Source: Stagnimonas sp965279705 (lineage in GTDB: Bacteria > Pseudomonadota > Gammaproteobacteria > Nevskiales > Nevskiaceae). From it: DNA of 64,000 nt. The position numbers were made by a program, and so were the translations under genes. The notes beneath the pieces were generated by a model. That model worked only from the letters and a program-made list of their open reading frames with translations. It did no database searches and had not been told where the DNA came from. The stretch covers positions 2,294,001 through 2,358,000 of the forward strand of contig OZ257257.1 in the NCBI GenBank assembly GCA_965279705.1. Direction: 5' to 3'. Positions 1 to 8,495 of the stretch are shown here, one piece after another. Position 1 is the stretch's first letter. Every line of letters starts with the position of its first letter.

Positions 1-665
1 ACCGCATATTCCATCGATTCGCGGGTACGGATTTCACCGATCAGAATCACATCCGGGGCCTGGCGCAGCGTGTTCCTGAGGCCGGCCTCCCAGCTGTGGG
101 TATCGGTGCCGACTTCGCGCTGGGTGATCATGCAGCCGATGTGTGGATGCACATACTCGATCGGATCTTCGAGCGTGATGATATGGCCTTTGGAGTTCTT
201 GTTGCGGTAGCCAATCATGGCCGCCAGCGAAGTCGACTTGCCCGAGCCGGTGCCGCCCACCATCAGCACCAGACCGCGCTTGGTCATCACCACATCCTTG
301 AGCACTGTAGGCAGGCCGAGCTTTTCAAAATCAGGGATGTTTGTTTCGATCGTACGCAGCACGCCACCGACCCGACCCTGCTGCACGAAGGCGTTCACGC
401 GAAAGCGGCCGATGGCGGGAGGCGCAATCGCAAAATTGCACTCGTTGGAAGACTCAAAATCCTTGGTCTGCTTGTCGTTCATGAGCGCGCGCATGAGCAT
501 CGCCGAGTTTTCGGGCGTGAGTGCCTTGTCCATCACAGGGGTGATCGCACCGTCGAGCTTGATGGCAGGCGGAAACCCGGCAGTGAGAAAAAGATCAGAG
601 CCCCCGCGCTCTTTCATCAGCGACAACAATTGCTGGATCAGCTTGATGGCTGCATCGCGTTCCAT
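1..665 (-). CDS. pilU: Type IV pilus retraction ATPase PilU (3' part missing)
   Basis: Partial gene running off the left edge: 221 codons from the start are present. It encodes a PilT-family hexameric ATPase of the inner-membrane face that assists pilus retraction in twitching motility. The reading frame begins MERDAAIKLIQQLL and contains the Walker A loop GGTGSGKST and the Walker B-like stretch VILIGEIR, with an Asp-box region ITLEDPIEYVHP between them. An AGGAG ribosome binding site lies 9 bases before the ATG. It follows pilT by 11 bases and is surely co-transcribed. Assignment to PilU rather than a second PilT rests on its position after pilT and on the N-terminus (phase LLSLMKERGGSDLF), known for PilU proteins. 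Confidence 0.93.
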   Translation of the reverse strand, partial: MERDAAIKLIQQLLSLMKERGGSDLFLTAGFPPAIKLDGAITPVMDKALTPENSAMLMRALMNDKQTKDFESSNECNFAIAPPAIGRFRVNAFVQQGRVGGVLRTIETNIPDFEKLGLPTVLKDVVMTKRGLVLMVGGTGSGKSTSLAAMIGYRNKNSKGHIITLEDPIEYVHPHIGCMITQREVGTDTHSWEAGLRNTLRQAPDVILIGEIRTRESMEYA

Positions 666-676
666 GCTCGAAGCTC

Positions 677-1726
677 CTACATGATGGTAAAGGTGCGCGG
701 GTCGGCCGACTTCGCGCGTGCTTCGTTGAGGTCGACAATGCCGCGCTTCACCAGATCCTTCAGGCACTGGTCGAGCGTCTGCATACCGTCCTTGCTGCTG
801 GTCTGGATCGACGAATACATCTGCGCGATCTTGTTTTCGCGGATGAGATTACGAATGGCCGGCGTGCCGATCATGATCTCGTGCGCGGCCACTCGGCCGC
901 CGCCTTTTTTCTTCAGCAGCGACTGCGAGATCACCGCACGCAGCGATTCAGACAACATCGCACGCACCATTTCCTTTTCTGCGGCCGGGAACACATCGAC
1001 GATGCGATCGACGGTTTTTGCAGCCGACGAGGTGTGCAGCGTGCCGAACACCAGATGCCCGGTTTCAGCAGCCGAAAGCGCCAGGCGGATGGTTTCCAGA
1101 TCGCGCATTTCACCGACCAGAATCACGTCGGGGTCTTCGCGCAGCGCCGAGCGCAGCGATTCGTTGAAACCCAAGGTGTCGCGATGCACTTCGCGCTGGT
1201 TGATGAGGCATTTCTTGGGCGGATGCACGAACTCGATCGGGTCCTCGATGGTGAGGATGTGACCGTATTCATTCTCGTTGATGTAATCGACGATCGCCGC
1301 AAGCGTGGTGGACTTGCCCGAGCCGGTCGGGCCGGTCACCAGCACAATGCCGCGCGGCGTATTGGCGATGTCCTTGAAAATCGCCGGTGCCTTGAGGTCA
1401 TCGAGCGAGAGAATCTTGCTGGGAATGGTGCGAAATACCGCACCTGCACCTCGCGACTGGTTGAAGGCATTGACACGAAAGCGCGCCACACCGGGAATCT
1501 CGAACGAAAAGTCGGTTTCGAGAAACTCGTCCCAGGCCTTGCGCTGCTTGTCGTTCATGATGTCGTAGACCATGTCGTGCACGGTCTTGTGGTCGAGCGG
1601 CGGCAAGTTGATGCGCTTCACATCGCCATCGACGCGGATCATCGGCTCCACCCCGGCCGAAAGGTGCAAGTCGGAAGCCTTTTGCTGCACGCTGAAAGTC
1701 AGCAACTGGGAAATATCCATCGCCAT
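677..1726 (-). CDS. pilT: Type IV pilus retraction ATPase PilT
   Basis: 349 residues, the usual PilT length. The protein powers pilus retraction from the cytoplasmic side of the inner membrane. Visible motifs: N-terminal DISQLLTFSVQQKASDLHLS typical of PilT, Walker A GPTGSGKST, Asp box TIEDPIEFVH, Walker B DVILVGEMRD, and the His box GHLVFGTLHTSSA; the AIRNLIRE motif near the C-terminus is also present. The frame is open to 1783, but the ATG at 1726 is preferred because AAGGGAA lies 7 bases upstream and the family begins M(A)MDI; 1720 is an alternative. First gene of a pilTU operon and divergent from yggS. Confidence 0.97.
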   Translation of the reverse strand: MAMDISQLLTFSVQQKASDLHLSAGVEPMIRVDGDVKRINLPPLDHKTVHDMVYDIMNDKQRKAWDEFLETDFSFEIPGVARFRVNAFNQSRGAGAVFRTIPSKILSLDDLKAPAIFKDIANTPRGIVLVTGPTGSGKSTTLAAIVDYINENEYGHILTIEDPIEFVHPPKKCLINQREVHRDTLGFNESLRSALREDPDVILVGEMRDLETIRLALSAAETGHLVFGTLHTSSAAKTVDRIVDVFPAAEKEMVRAMLSESLRAVISQSLLKKKGGGRVAAHEIMIGTPAIRNLIRENKIAQMYSSIQTSSKDGMQTLDQCLKDLVKRGIVDLNEARAKSADPRTFTIM

Positions 1727-1847
1727 GATGCAGTTCCCTTGCGGGCTCCCTGAAATGTATTTTTTGAATATGGTGTGACTCAAGTTGGACGTTAGCCAAG
1801 TCCACCTGTGGCAGCAAGCCAGTACAAATCTCTAACGCGCATTTTCA

Positions 1848-2546
1848 ATGTCCATCACCACTTCTCTAGCAACCATTGAATCGCGCATCGCCGCCGCCTG
1901 CGCCAAGGCTCAGCGGCCACGTGAAAGCGTGATGTTGCTGGCCGTGAGCAAAACCAAGCCTGCCAGCGCGATTGCTGCCGCGGCAGCGCTCGGCCTGCGC
2001 GCCTTCGGCGAAAACTATGTGCAAGAAGCACTGCCCAAGATTGCTGAACTCGCTGCCTTGAACCTCGACTGGCATCACATTGGCCCGATCCAGTCGAACA
2101 AGACCGCCGACATCGCCCACCATTTCGCCTGGGCACACGGGGTGGATCGCTTGAAAATCGCGCAACGTCTGTCTGACCAGCGTCCTGCCTACTTGCCGCC
2201 ATTGAACATCTGCGTGCAGGTCAATGTCTCCGGTGAAGCCAGCAAATCCGGCTGCGCGCCGCAGGATGCATTGGCACTTTGTCGCGCAGTGGCGGTGCTG
2301 CCGCGCTTGCGCCTGCGCGGCTTGATGGCGCTGCCTGCGCCCATCACAGCGGATGCCGATGTGCACGCGCCTTTCCGCACCCTGCACGCTCTGTTTGCGG
2401 CGCTGCGCGCTGACTCCCCTGACGTGGACACGCTTTCGATGGGCATGTCGGACGACTTTGAAGCGGCGATTGCCGAAGGCTCGACCCTGATCCGTGTTGG
2501 CACCGCCTTGTTTGGCAGCCGCAGTGCTGGCAAGACGTCGACTTAA
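1848..2546 (+). CDS. yggS: YggS/PLPBP family pyridoxal phosphate-binding protein
   Basis: 232 residues. Family members bind PLP on a TIM-barrel like the N-domain of alanine racemase and take part in vitamin B6 and amino-acid/keto-acid homeostasis; no catalytic reaction is firmly established. The PLP lysine is in VSKTKPASAI near residue 36, followed by the conserved GENYVQE and WHHIGPIQSNK segments and the C-terminal LSMGMSDDFEAAI and VRVG-like (IRVGTALFG) phosphate-binding stretches. It is divergent from pilT, a gene order common in beta- and gammaproteobacteria, and 17 bases upstream of rpiA. Confidence 0.94.
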   Translation: MSITTSLATIESRIAAACAKAQRPRESVMLLAVSKTKPASAIAAAAALGLRAFGENYVQEALPKIAELAALNLDWHHIGPIQSNKTADIAHHFAWAHGVDRLKIAQRLSDQRPAYLPPLNICVQVNVSGEASKSGCAPQDALALCRAVAVLPRLRLRGLMALPAPITADADVHAPFRTLHALFAALRADSPDVDTLSMGMSDDFEAAIAEGSTLIRVGTALFGSRSAGKTST

Positions 2547-2563
2547 CCGGCAAGCTAAAAGAC

Positions 2564-3229
2564 ATGGATCAGAACCAAGCGAAAAAAGCGGCGGCCGAGG
2601 CTGCACTCAAATATCTCGTGCCCGGTGAAGTGCTGGGCGTCGGCACCGGCTCGACGGTCAATTTCTTCATTGATGCGCTTGCCGCCCACCGGGATGACAT
2701 CCCCGGTGCAGTGTCTTCGTCCGAGGCCAGCAGCGCACGCCTCAAAGCTCTCGGTATCCCGGTGCTGGATGCCAACAGCGCGGGGCCGCTCTCCATATAT
2801 GTGGACGGTGCCGACGAAGCAGACCCGCACCTGCGGCTCATCAAGGGCGGCGGTGCTGCGCATACCCGCGAGAAGATCGTGGCCGAAGCGGCGCGTATTT
2901 TTGTCTGCATCGTCGATGAATCCAAGCTCGTGCCGGTGCTGGGCCGATTTCCGCTGCCGATCGAGGTGATCCCGATGGCGCGCTCGCTGGTGGCCCGCAA
3001 GCTGGTCGCCCTCGGTGGCCAGCCGGTCTGGCGCGAGGGCGTGACCACCGACAATGGCAATGTCATTCTGGATGTGCACGGCCTTCAGATCACCGACCCG
3101 GTGGCTCTGGAGCGTGAACTCAACCAGCTGCCCGGGGTCGTTACCGTAGGCCTGTTCGCCCGGCGTAAAGCCGACATCCTTATCGTCGGCGGTGCCAACG
3201 GCATCCGCACGCTCAAACCCTCAAACTGA
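2564..3229 (+). CDS. rpiA: Ribose-5-phosphate isomerase A
   Basis: 221 residues. Interconverts ribulose 5-phosphate and ribose 5-phosphate in the non-oxidative pentose phosphate pathway. Family signatures are clear: GVGTGSTVNFFID (phosphate/ligand loop), SSSEASSARL, the catalytic region YVDGADEAD, LIKGGGAAHTREKIVA, and VWREGVTTDNGNVILDV. Full length and without unusual insertions. It lies just after yggS and before a secreted DUF4399 protein, all on the same strand with short gaps. Confidence 0.97.
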   Translation: MDQNQAKKAAAEAALKYLVPGEVLGVGTGSTVNFFIDALAAHRDDIPGAVSSSEASSARLKALGIPVLDANSAGPLSIYVDGADEADPHLRLIKGGGAAHTREKIVAEAARIFVCIVDESKLVPVLGRFPLPIEVIPMARSLVARKLVALGGQPVWREGVTTDNGNVILDVHGLQITDPVALERELNQLPGVVTVGLFARRKADILIVGGANGIRTLKPSN

Positions 3230-3249
3230 TCACCGACCGGAGATTCCCC

Positions 3250-3729
3250 ATGCGCCTATTACTCATCCCTGCCCTGCTGCTAGCCAGCACCGCACTGCAC
3301 GCGGACTGGAAGCAAGACATGAAAGACGCCGCCAAGACCAAGGCTGGCGGCGTGGTTGAACAGAAGCTCGGCCTGCCCTCCGCAGCACCCCAAGGGGCAG
3401 CAGCGTATTTCACCAATCTCAAGACTGGCGATACGGTAAAGAGCCCCGTGCTCGTGCAGTTCGGCCTCAAGAATGCAGGCATTGCTCCAGCAGGCACGCA
3501 AATCGTAGGCACAGGCCATCATCACTTGCTCATCGACGACCCGACGGTTGATCTCACGGTGCCCTTGCCGATGACCGACCAGATCAAGCACTTCGGTGGT
3601 GGGCAGACCGAAACCAGCGTTACGCTCAAGCCCGGCAAGCACACCCTGCAACTGGTGTTCGGCGACTGGAAGCATCAGTCCTTCAACCCCACAGTTGCCT
3701 CAGAGAAGATCACCATCACGGTGCAGTAA
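3250..3729 (+). CDS. Secreted DUF4399 domain protein
   Basis: 159 residues with a cleavable-looking signal peptide (MRLLLIPALLLASTALHA then DWKQ). The mature part carries the DUF4399 pattern: AAYFTNLKTGDTVKSPVLV, FGLKNAG, GTGHHHLLID, HFGGGQTE and the closing LKPGKHTLQLVFGDW. DUF4399 is a small beta-rich periplasmic domain of unknown role; the histidine cluster GHHHLL could bind metal, which is inference. A GGAG site lies before the ATG. It is 20 bases after rpiA. Confidence 0.85.
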   Translation: MRLLLIPALLLASTALHADWKQDMKDAAKTKAGGVVEQKLGLPSAAPQGAAAYFTNLKTGDTVKSPVLVQFGLKNAGIAPAGTQIVGTGHHHLLIDDPTVDLTVPLPMTDQIKHFGGGQTETSVTLKPGKHTLQLVFGDWKHQSFNPTVASEKITITVQ

Positions 3730-3750
3730 ACCTCTCTCTGACAAAGCGGC

Positions 3751-4167
3751 ATGAGTTCGCCAACCCCTGCCGCTTCAACGCCCGCAGCTGGCTTGCGCGT
3801 GGGAGTTGATCTGGTGGCGACACAGGCAGTGGCTCAGTCCATCGCTAGCTTCGGCGATCGCTACCTGCAGCGCATTTTCACGGCGGGCGAGTTGGCCGAC
3901 AGCACCACCGAACAGGGTGAGCCGTCCACGCTCAAGCTGGCGGCACGCTTCGCCGCCAAGGAGGCGACGCTGAAGGTGCTGCGCCCAGACCATCGCTGGT
4001 ACGACTGGCGCAGCATTGAAGTGCGCAAAGCCGGCAGTGGCTGGGCCGAGCTTCATCTGCATGGGGAGGCCGCCCTGCAGGCAGAAGCACAGGGATTACG
4101 CAGCTTCTCGCTGAGTTTGTCGCATGAGTGCGAATACGCCATAGCCGTCGTGATCGGCAGCGCGTAA
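3751..4167 (+). CDS. Holo-[acyl-carrier-protein] synthase-like phosphopantetheinyl transferase
   Basis: 138 residues, the AcpS size class. Transfers 4'-phosphopantetheine from CoA to a carrier-protein serine. Motifs: RVGVDLVATQ (metal-binding Asp), LAARFAAKEATLKVL (catalytic Glu and Lys), WRSIEV and SLSLSHECEYAIAVV. It lies about 120 bases before the free-standing carrier protein, so that ACP is a likely substrate. It could be the genomic acpS or a pathway-dedicated copy; the location at the head of the carrier-protein cluster and a second PPTase at 13.3-14.0 kb favour a dedicated role, but this is inference. Confidence 0.85.
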   Translation: MSSPTPAASTPAAGLRVGVDLVATQAVAQSIASFGDRYLQRIFTAGELADSTTEQGEPSTLKLAARFAAKEATLKVLRPDHRWYDWRSIEVRKAGSGWAELHLHGEAALQAEAQGLRSFSLSLSHECEYAIAVVIGSA

Positions 4168-4287
4168 AAAGCGTTTGCCGCGTTTAGAATCTGTTTAGAA
4201 CTAACTCAAGGCAGCGCGATTTCTTCGGGTATGCCTTGAATGGAATGATTCTTTCGCTTCGCCACCTGACCTGCCAACAGTTACCAA

Positions 4288-4536
4288 ATGACCATCGACG
4301 ACAGCATCCGCAAAGTGCTTAAAGACCACGCCAATCTCTCCGTCGATGCACTGACGGTGGCAGAGGATACCGACCTCTACAAGAACGGCATGACCTCCCA
4401 GACCGGTGTGAACGTGATGCTGGCGCTGGAAGGTGCATTCGACTTCGAGTTTCCCGACACCATGCTCAACCGCAGCGTGTTTCAAACCATCGCCAACATC
4501 CGCGCGGCCGTGCAGAAGCTGACCGAAAAAAACTGA
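4288..4536 (+). CDS. Free-standing acyl/aminoacyl carrier protein
   Basis: 82 residues, one carrier-protein helix bundle. The phosphopantetheine serine is taken as Ser37 in DLYKNGMTSQTGVNVML; this reads GMTS instead of the DSL of fatty-acid ACPs, a form I associate with carrier proteins that pair with aaRS-like ligases. The acidic second half (LEGAFDFEFPDTML) fits partner recognition. It lies 40 bases upstream of an acyl-CoA dehydrogenase-like gene and 1.2 kb upstream of an amino acid:[carrier protein] ligase, so it probably carries an amino acid. Confidence 0.88.
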   Translation: MTIDDSIRKVLKDHANLSVDALTVAEDTDLYKNGMTSQTGVNVMLALEGAFDFEFPDTMLNRSVFQTIANIRAAVQKLTEKN

Positions 4537-4576
4537 TCTATTTCCCACTCAACCTCGCGCAGCACCGGAGAACGGC

Positions 4577-5746
4577 ATGGGCATGATGGAACTTCCAGAC
4601 CTTCTGGAAAGAGTGCGACAGATCGGTGAGGAGATCATTGGCCCCAACGCCGCAGACGTTGACCGCATGGGGCGCTTCCCCACCGAGGGCATCGAAGCGC
4701 TGAAGAAAGAGAAATTGTTGAGCGCGCTGGTGCCGGTCGAGCTCGGCGGCATGGAAATGGCCATCGACGACCTCACCAAGATCTGCACCGTGCTCGGCAA
4801 ATATTGCTCGTCGACGGCCATGGTCTTTGCCATGCACCACATCCAGCTCGCCTGCGTGGTGCGGCATGGGCTGAGCTCGCCAACGCTCAGAACGTATCTT
4901 GCCGAGCTTGTCGAGAAGCAGTTCCTGATCGCCTCTGTCACCTCCGAAGTCGGCATCGGCGGCGACACGCGCAGCAGCCTCTGCGCGGTGGAGGTCGACG
5001 GCCCGCGCTTCGTGCTCAATAAAGACTCCACCGCGATCTCCTACGGCGCCCACGCCGACGATCTGGTGGTGACCTGCCGCCGCAACAAGGACGCCGCCAG
5101 CAGCGACCAGGTGATGGTGTTGCTCAAGAAAGGCGACTACACATTGGAGCAGGTGGGCAGCTGGGACACCTTGGGCATGCGCGGCACTTGCAGCCCCGGC
5201 TTCAAGCTGCGCTCCACCGGCCCGGTGGAACAGATCATCCCCGGCGCCTACGGTGATGCCTCCAGCCAGACCATGGTGCCGTTCTCGCACATGCTCTGGG
5301 GCGGCCTCTGGCTCGGCATTTCGAGTGCTGCGGTCAACAAGGCGGCGGGTTTCGTGCGCAAGGCCGCACGCCGCACGCCGGGGCAGGTGCCACCGATGGC
5401 GCTGCGCCTGGCCGAGGTGAGCAACAAGCTGCAATCCATGCGTGCCAACGTCAACGACATGGCCAATGAGTGCGCGGCACTGCAACGCTCGCCCGATGGC
5501 AACGAAGCGATGCTGAGCATGGGCTTTGCCCTGCGCATGAACAACCTCAAGATCTACTGCTCCAGCATCATGGTCGAGATCGTCCACGACTCGATGCTGG
5601 TCTGCGGCATCCTCGCCTACAAGAACGACTCGGAATACAGCCTGGGGCGTCAGCTGCGCGATGCCCATTCGGCCGCCCTGATGGTTGCCAACGACCGCAT
5701 CTACGCCAAGAACGCCTCCCTGCTCCTCGTGCACAAAGACGTCTAA
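4577..5746 (+). CDS. Acyl-CoA dehydrogenase-like flavoprotein, probably acting on a carrier-bound substrate
   Basis: 389 residues with the three-part acyl-CoA dehydrogenase fold: N-terminal helices (ELGGMEMAIDDLTKI), middle beta domain with FAD-contacting ASVTSEVGIGGD and AISYGAHADDLVV, and C-terminal helical domain with LGRQLRDAHSAAL. The usual C-terminal catalytic YEGT-type glutamate segment is absent; the aligned stretch reads MVANDRI. Relatives that oxidise aminoacyl groups on carrier proteins (prolyl-PCP dehydrogenases) belong to this superfamily. Sitting between the carrier protein and the ligase, it plausibly oxidises the loaded aminoacyl thioester. GGAG 7 bases before the ATG at 4577; ATGs at 4583 and 4586 are alternatives. 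Confidence 0.85.
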   Translation: MGMMELPDLLERVRQIGEEIIGPNAADVDRMGRFPTEGIEALKKEKLLSALVPVELGGMEMAIDDLTKICTVLGKYCSSTAMVFAMHHIQLACVVRHGLSSPTLRTYLAELVEKQFLIASVTSEVGIGGDTRSSLCAVEVDGPRFVLNKDSTAISYGAHADDLVVTCRRNKDAASSDQVMVLLKKGDYTLEQVGSWDTLGMRGTCSPGFKLRSTGPVEQIIPGAYGDASSQTMVPFSHMLWGGLWLGISSAAVNKAAGFVRKAARRTPGQVPPMALRLAEVSNKLQSMRANVNDMANECAALQRSPDGNEAMLSMGFALRMNNLKIYCSSIMVEIVHDSMLVCGILAYKNDSEYSLGRQLRDAHSAALMVANDRIYAKNASLLLVHKDV

Positions 5747-5751
5747 ATCCC

Positions 5752-6669
5752 ATGACCGCCCACGATCCCTACGACCCCAAAGAGTTCTACGACAATCTCG
5801 TCAAGCACAAGCTGGTGCTACCCGGTACCACGCCCGGCATCTTCGGCCGCGGTGCGGAGTTCGAGCGCGTGCTGCTCGGTTTCAACAACCTGGTCAGCCG
5901 CATCGCCTCCGACGACAGCGCCGAGCTGATGCTGTTTCCGCCCTGCGTTGATCGCAAGCTGATCGAAAAGGTCGGCTACATGAAGTCGTTTCCGCATCTG
6001 GCCGGCACGGTCTTCAGCTTCTGCGGCCACGATGCCCAGCACCGCGACCTGCTCGGCCGCATCCAAGACGGCAAGCCCTGGGCCGAATTGCTGGAGATGA
6101 GCGACATCTCGCTCACGCCCGCGGTCTGCTACCCCGTCTATGGCAACCTCACCGGCACGCTGCCGGAGAAGGGTCGCCTCGTTGACCTCACCGGCTGGGT
6201 CTATCGCCACGAGCCTTCACCTGAACCGACCCGCATGGTGTCGTTCCGCATGCGCGAGTTCGTGCGTGCCGCCGATGCCGACACCGTCATCGAGTGGCGC
6301 AACACTTGGAAGGAGCGCGGCCTGCAACTGCTGCTGGAGCTGGGCCTGCCCGCGAAGCTGGACACTGCCAGCGACGCCTTCTTCGGCCGCGGCGGCAAGA
6401 TGCTCGCCGCCAACCAGCGCGACCAGCAGCTCAAGTTCGAGGTTCTGGTGCCGGTCATCTCCGCCGAAAACCCCACGGCGGTGTGCTCGTTCAACTACCA
6501 CCAGGACCACTTCGGCAAGACCTTCGACATCAAGGCCGCCAACGGCGAAGTCGCGCAGACCGCCTGCATGGCCTTCGGCCTCGAACGCATGACGATGGCG
6601 ATGTTCAAGACCCACGGCTTCGTCAGCGCCGAGTGGCCCGAGTCCGTGAAAAAGCTGCTCTGGCCCTGA
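5752..6669 (+). CDS. Amino acid:[carrier protein] ligase (class II aaRS-like)
   Basis: 305 residues. Enzymes of this family (Bradyrhizobium Bll0957 is the type) are shortened relatives of atypical seryl-tRNA synthetase that lack a tRNA-binding domain, activate glycine or alanine and transfer it to a carrier protein. Visible: class II motif 2 MVSFRMREFVR, motif 3 AFGLERMTMAMFK, and probable zinc ligands Cys126 (TPAVCYP), Glu169 (MREF) and Cys272 (TACMAFG), matching the family's Cys-Glu-Cys site. The frame is open to 5470, but the ATG at 5752, 5 bases after the dehydrogenase stop, gives the family length. Its stop overlaps the next start. Confidence 0.9.
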   Translation: MTAHDPYDPKEFYDNLVKHKLVLPGTTPGIFGRGAEFERVLLGFNNLVSRIASDDSAELMLFPPCVDRKLIEKVGYMKSFPHLAGTVFSFCGHDAQHRDLLGRIQDGKPWAELLEMSDISLTPAVCYPVYGNLTGTLPEKGRLVDLTGWVYRHEPSPEPTRMVSFRMREFVRAADADTVIEWRNTWKERGLQLLLELGLPAKLDTASDAFFGRGGKMLAANQRDQQLKFEVLVPVISAENPTAVCSFNYHQDHFGKTFDIKAANGEVAQTACMAFGLERMTMAMFKTHGFVSAEWPESVKKLLWP

Positions 6670-8492
6670 TGATGTCGAGTCCTGAAGTCCAGGCCACCGG
6701 CGCGGTGGCTTGGGACTTCCAGCCTGTCACCTTCGGTCTCGGCACTGAGCCGGATCTGTTCGGCTGGTATCACCCGCCGCAAGGTGCCGCGCGCGATTGC
6801 GGCGTGGTGCTGTGTAACCCCTTCGCCTACGACCTGCTGGGCACGCACCGCAGTTATCGGGTGCTGGCAGAGCAGCTGGCGGCGGCGGGTTTCCCCGTGC
6901 TGCGCTTCGACTACCACGGCACCGGCGACTCGGCCGGCAGCGATGCCGAGCCTGAGCGGGTGGCGACTTGGCTGGGCAACATCTCGACCGCCATCGACCA
7001 GCTCAAGCAGTTCGCAGGCGTACAAAAAGTGGCGTTGTTCGGCCTACGTCTCAGCGCCTCGTTCGCGCTGATGGTGGCCGAGGGCCGCAGCGATATCGCG
7101 GCACTCATGCTCTGGGCACCCGTGCTCAACGGTCGCCATGTGGTGCGCGAGCTGAAGCTGTTGCACAACACCAGCGCGGCACTCGCGGCGCGGCAAGAGA
7201 GCGAGACCGCCACCAGCGGCGACACCATCGAAGCCGCCGGTTTTCGCCATGCCCAGGCCACCCTGCTCGACATCGGCAAGATCGAGCTGCTGAAGCGTCC
7301 CTGCCCTTCGGTGCCACATATCGCGCTGCTGTCTGCCGACGCGGGCAAGCCCGATTCCGCGCTGCTGGATCTGTGGGCGGCCGGCGGGCTGACGCCGACG
7401 GTATTCGATTTGCCCGGCTATGCCGGCATGTTGCGCGACCCACATGTGGCGACTGTGCCGCAGCTGGCCATCGAAGCCCTGGTGCAGTGGCTGAGCGACT
7501 TGCACGGCACACGCGCTACCAGCGTGGTCCCGCATACCGCGACGACGCCAAAAGCATTGCTCACCAGCGCCGGCGAATCTTCCGTGCTGCTACATGAGCG
7601 GCCGCTGCGTTTCGGCGCGCGACAGCAGTTGTTCGGCGTCGTGTCGGCACCCGCCACGCAAGTGCCCGATGCCATCGCCGCCATTTTCATCAATGCCGGT
7701 GGCAACCACCGCGTCGGGCCCAGCCGCCTCACCGTGCCGCTCGCGCGCCACATCGCCTCGCTCGGCCACACCGTGCTGCGCATGGACATCGCCGGCTTCG
7801 GCGACAGCATCAAGCTCGAAGGGCCGCTGCCGATCTTTCAGCTCAGTTCGGTGCCGGATGTGCGCGAGGCCATCGACCAGCTGGCCGTGCTGCACGGCAG
7901 CCCGTTCAAGCATTACGTCGTCGTCGGTCTGTGCTCGGGCGGCTTTCTGGCCCATCACACCGCCTTGCAGGACGCACGTGTGACCAGCCAGATGACGCTC
8001 AACCTGCCGAGTTTCGAGTGGAAGGGCCCGAGCGACGGCGAGAGCATCGAGGAATACGGCCATCGCAACATCAAGCCGCTGGGCTTCTATGCCGCGGCCC
8101 TGTTTGCGCCGCAGACCTGGAAGCGCCTGTTCTCCGGCGGCATCAACCTGCGCCTCATAGCGGATGTCGGCGGCAAGCGGCTGCTGAGCCGCGTGCAGGT
8201 AAAGCTGCAACAGCTCATGGCGCGCTTCAAGCCGGGGGTCGACAACAGCGTCGCCGGCCAGTTCGCCGCCCTCTCGAAGCGCGGCGTGAAAAGCGTGCTC
8301 ATCCTCTCGGCCAACGACGGTGCCGTGGACGAGATGGAAACCCATCTCGGCAAGAACGCCGTGCGCATGAGCAACGACCCCAACTTCAGCTATCTCACGA
8401 TCGAGGGTGCCGACCACACTTTCACTGCCGAACGTTGCCGCCGCGAGGTGTTCGACATCATTCGCCAGCATTTTGCGTCGCTATCCCGCTGA
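6669..8492 (+). CDS. Fused double alpha/beta hydrolase (one inactive-looking, one Cys-nucleophile domain)
   Basis: 607 residues, two alpha/beta hydrolase domains in tandem. The N-half (about 1-290) has the oxyanion region and RFDYHGTGDS, but its nucleophile elbow reads GLRLS with Arg127 in place of serine. The C-half (about 310-607) has RMDIAGFGDS and the elbow GLCSGG with Cys422 at the nucleophile position, then LSANDGAVDE and GADHTFT as probable Asp and His. The two halves resemble the hydrolase 2 and hydrolase 1 types known from exosortase A loci; no exosortase is seen here. Likely a thioesterase or acyltransferase that releases carrier-bound intermediates (inference). TGATG overlap with the ligase. 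Confidence 0.85.
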   Translation: MMSSPEVQATGAVAWDFQPVTFGLGTEPDLFGWYHPPQGAARDCGVVLCNPFAYDLLGTHRSYRVLAEQLAAAGFPVLRFDYHGTGDSAGSDAEPERVATWLGNISTAIDQLKQFAGVQKVALFGLRLSASFALMVAEGRSDIAALMLWAPVLNGRHVVRELKLLHNTSAALAARQESETATSGDTIEAAGFRHAQATLLDIGKIELLKRPCPSVPHIALLSADAGKPDSALLDLWAAGGLTPTVFDLPGYAGMLRDPHVATVPQLAIEALVQWLSDLHGTRATSVVPHTATTPKALLTSAGESSVLLHERPLRFGARQQLFGVVSAPATQVPDAIAAIFINAGGNHRVGPSRLTVPLARHIASLGHTVLRMDIAGFGDSIKLEGPLPIFQLSSVPDVREAIDQLAVLHGSPFKHYVVVGLCSGGFLAHHTALQDARVTSQMTLNLPSFEWKGPSDGESIEEYGHRNIKPLGFYAAALFAPQTWKRLFSGGINLRLIADVGGKRLLSRVQVKLQQLMARFKPGVDNSVAGQFAALSKRGVKSVLILSANDGAVDEMETHLGKNAVRMSNDPNFSYLTIEGADHTFTAERCRREVFDIIRQHFASLSR

Positions 8493-8495
8493 GCC

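Noticed and set aside
5470..6669. Ligase frame extended into the dehydrogenase gene
   Set aside because: The extra part overlaps conserved dehydrogenase codons; the ATG at 5752 gives the normal family length.
6294..8492. Fused hydrolase frame extended upstream to 732 codons
   Set aside because: The first 125 codons overlap the conserved end of the ligase gene and have no hydrolase similarity; the TGATG start is typical coupling.
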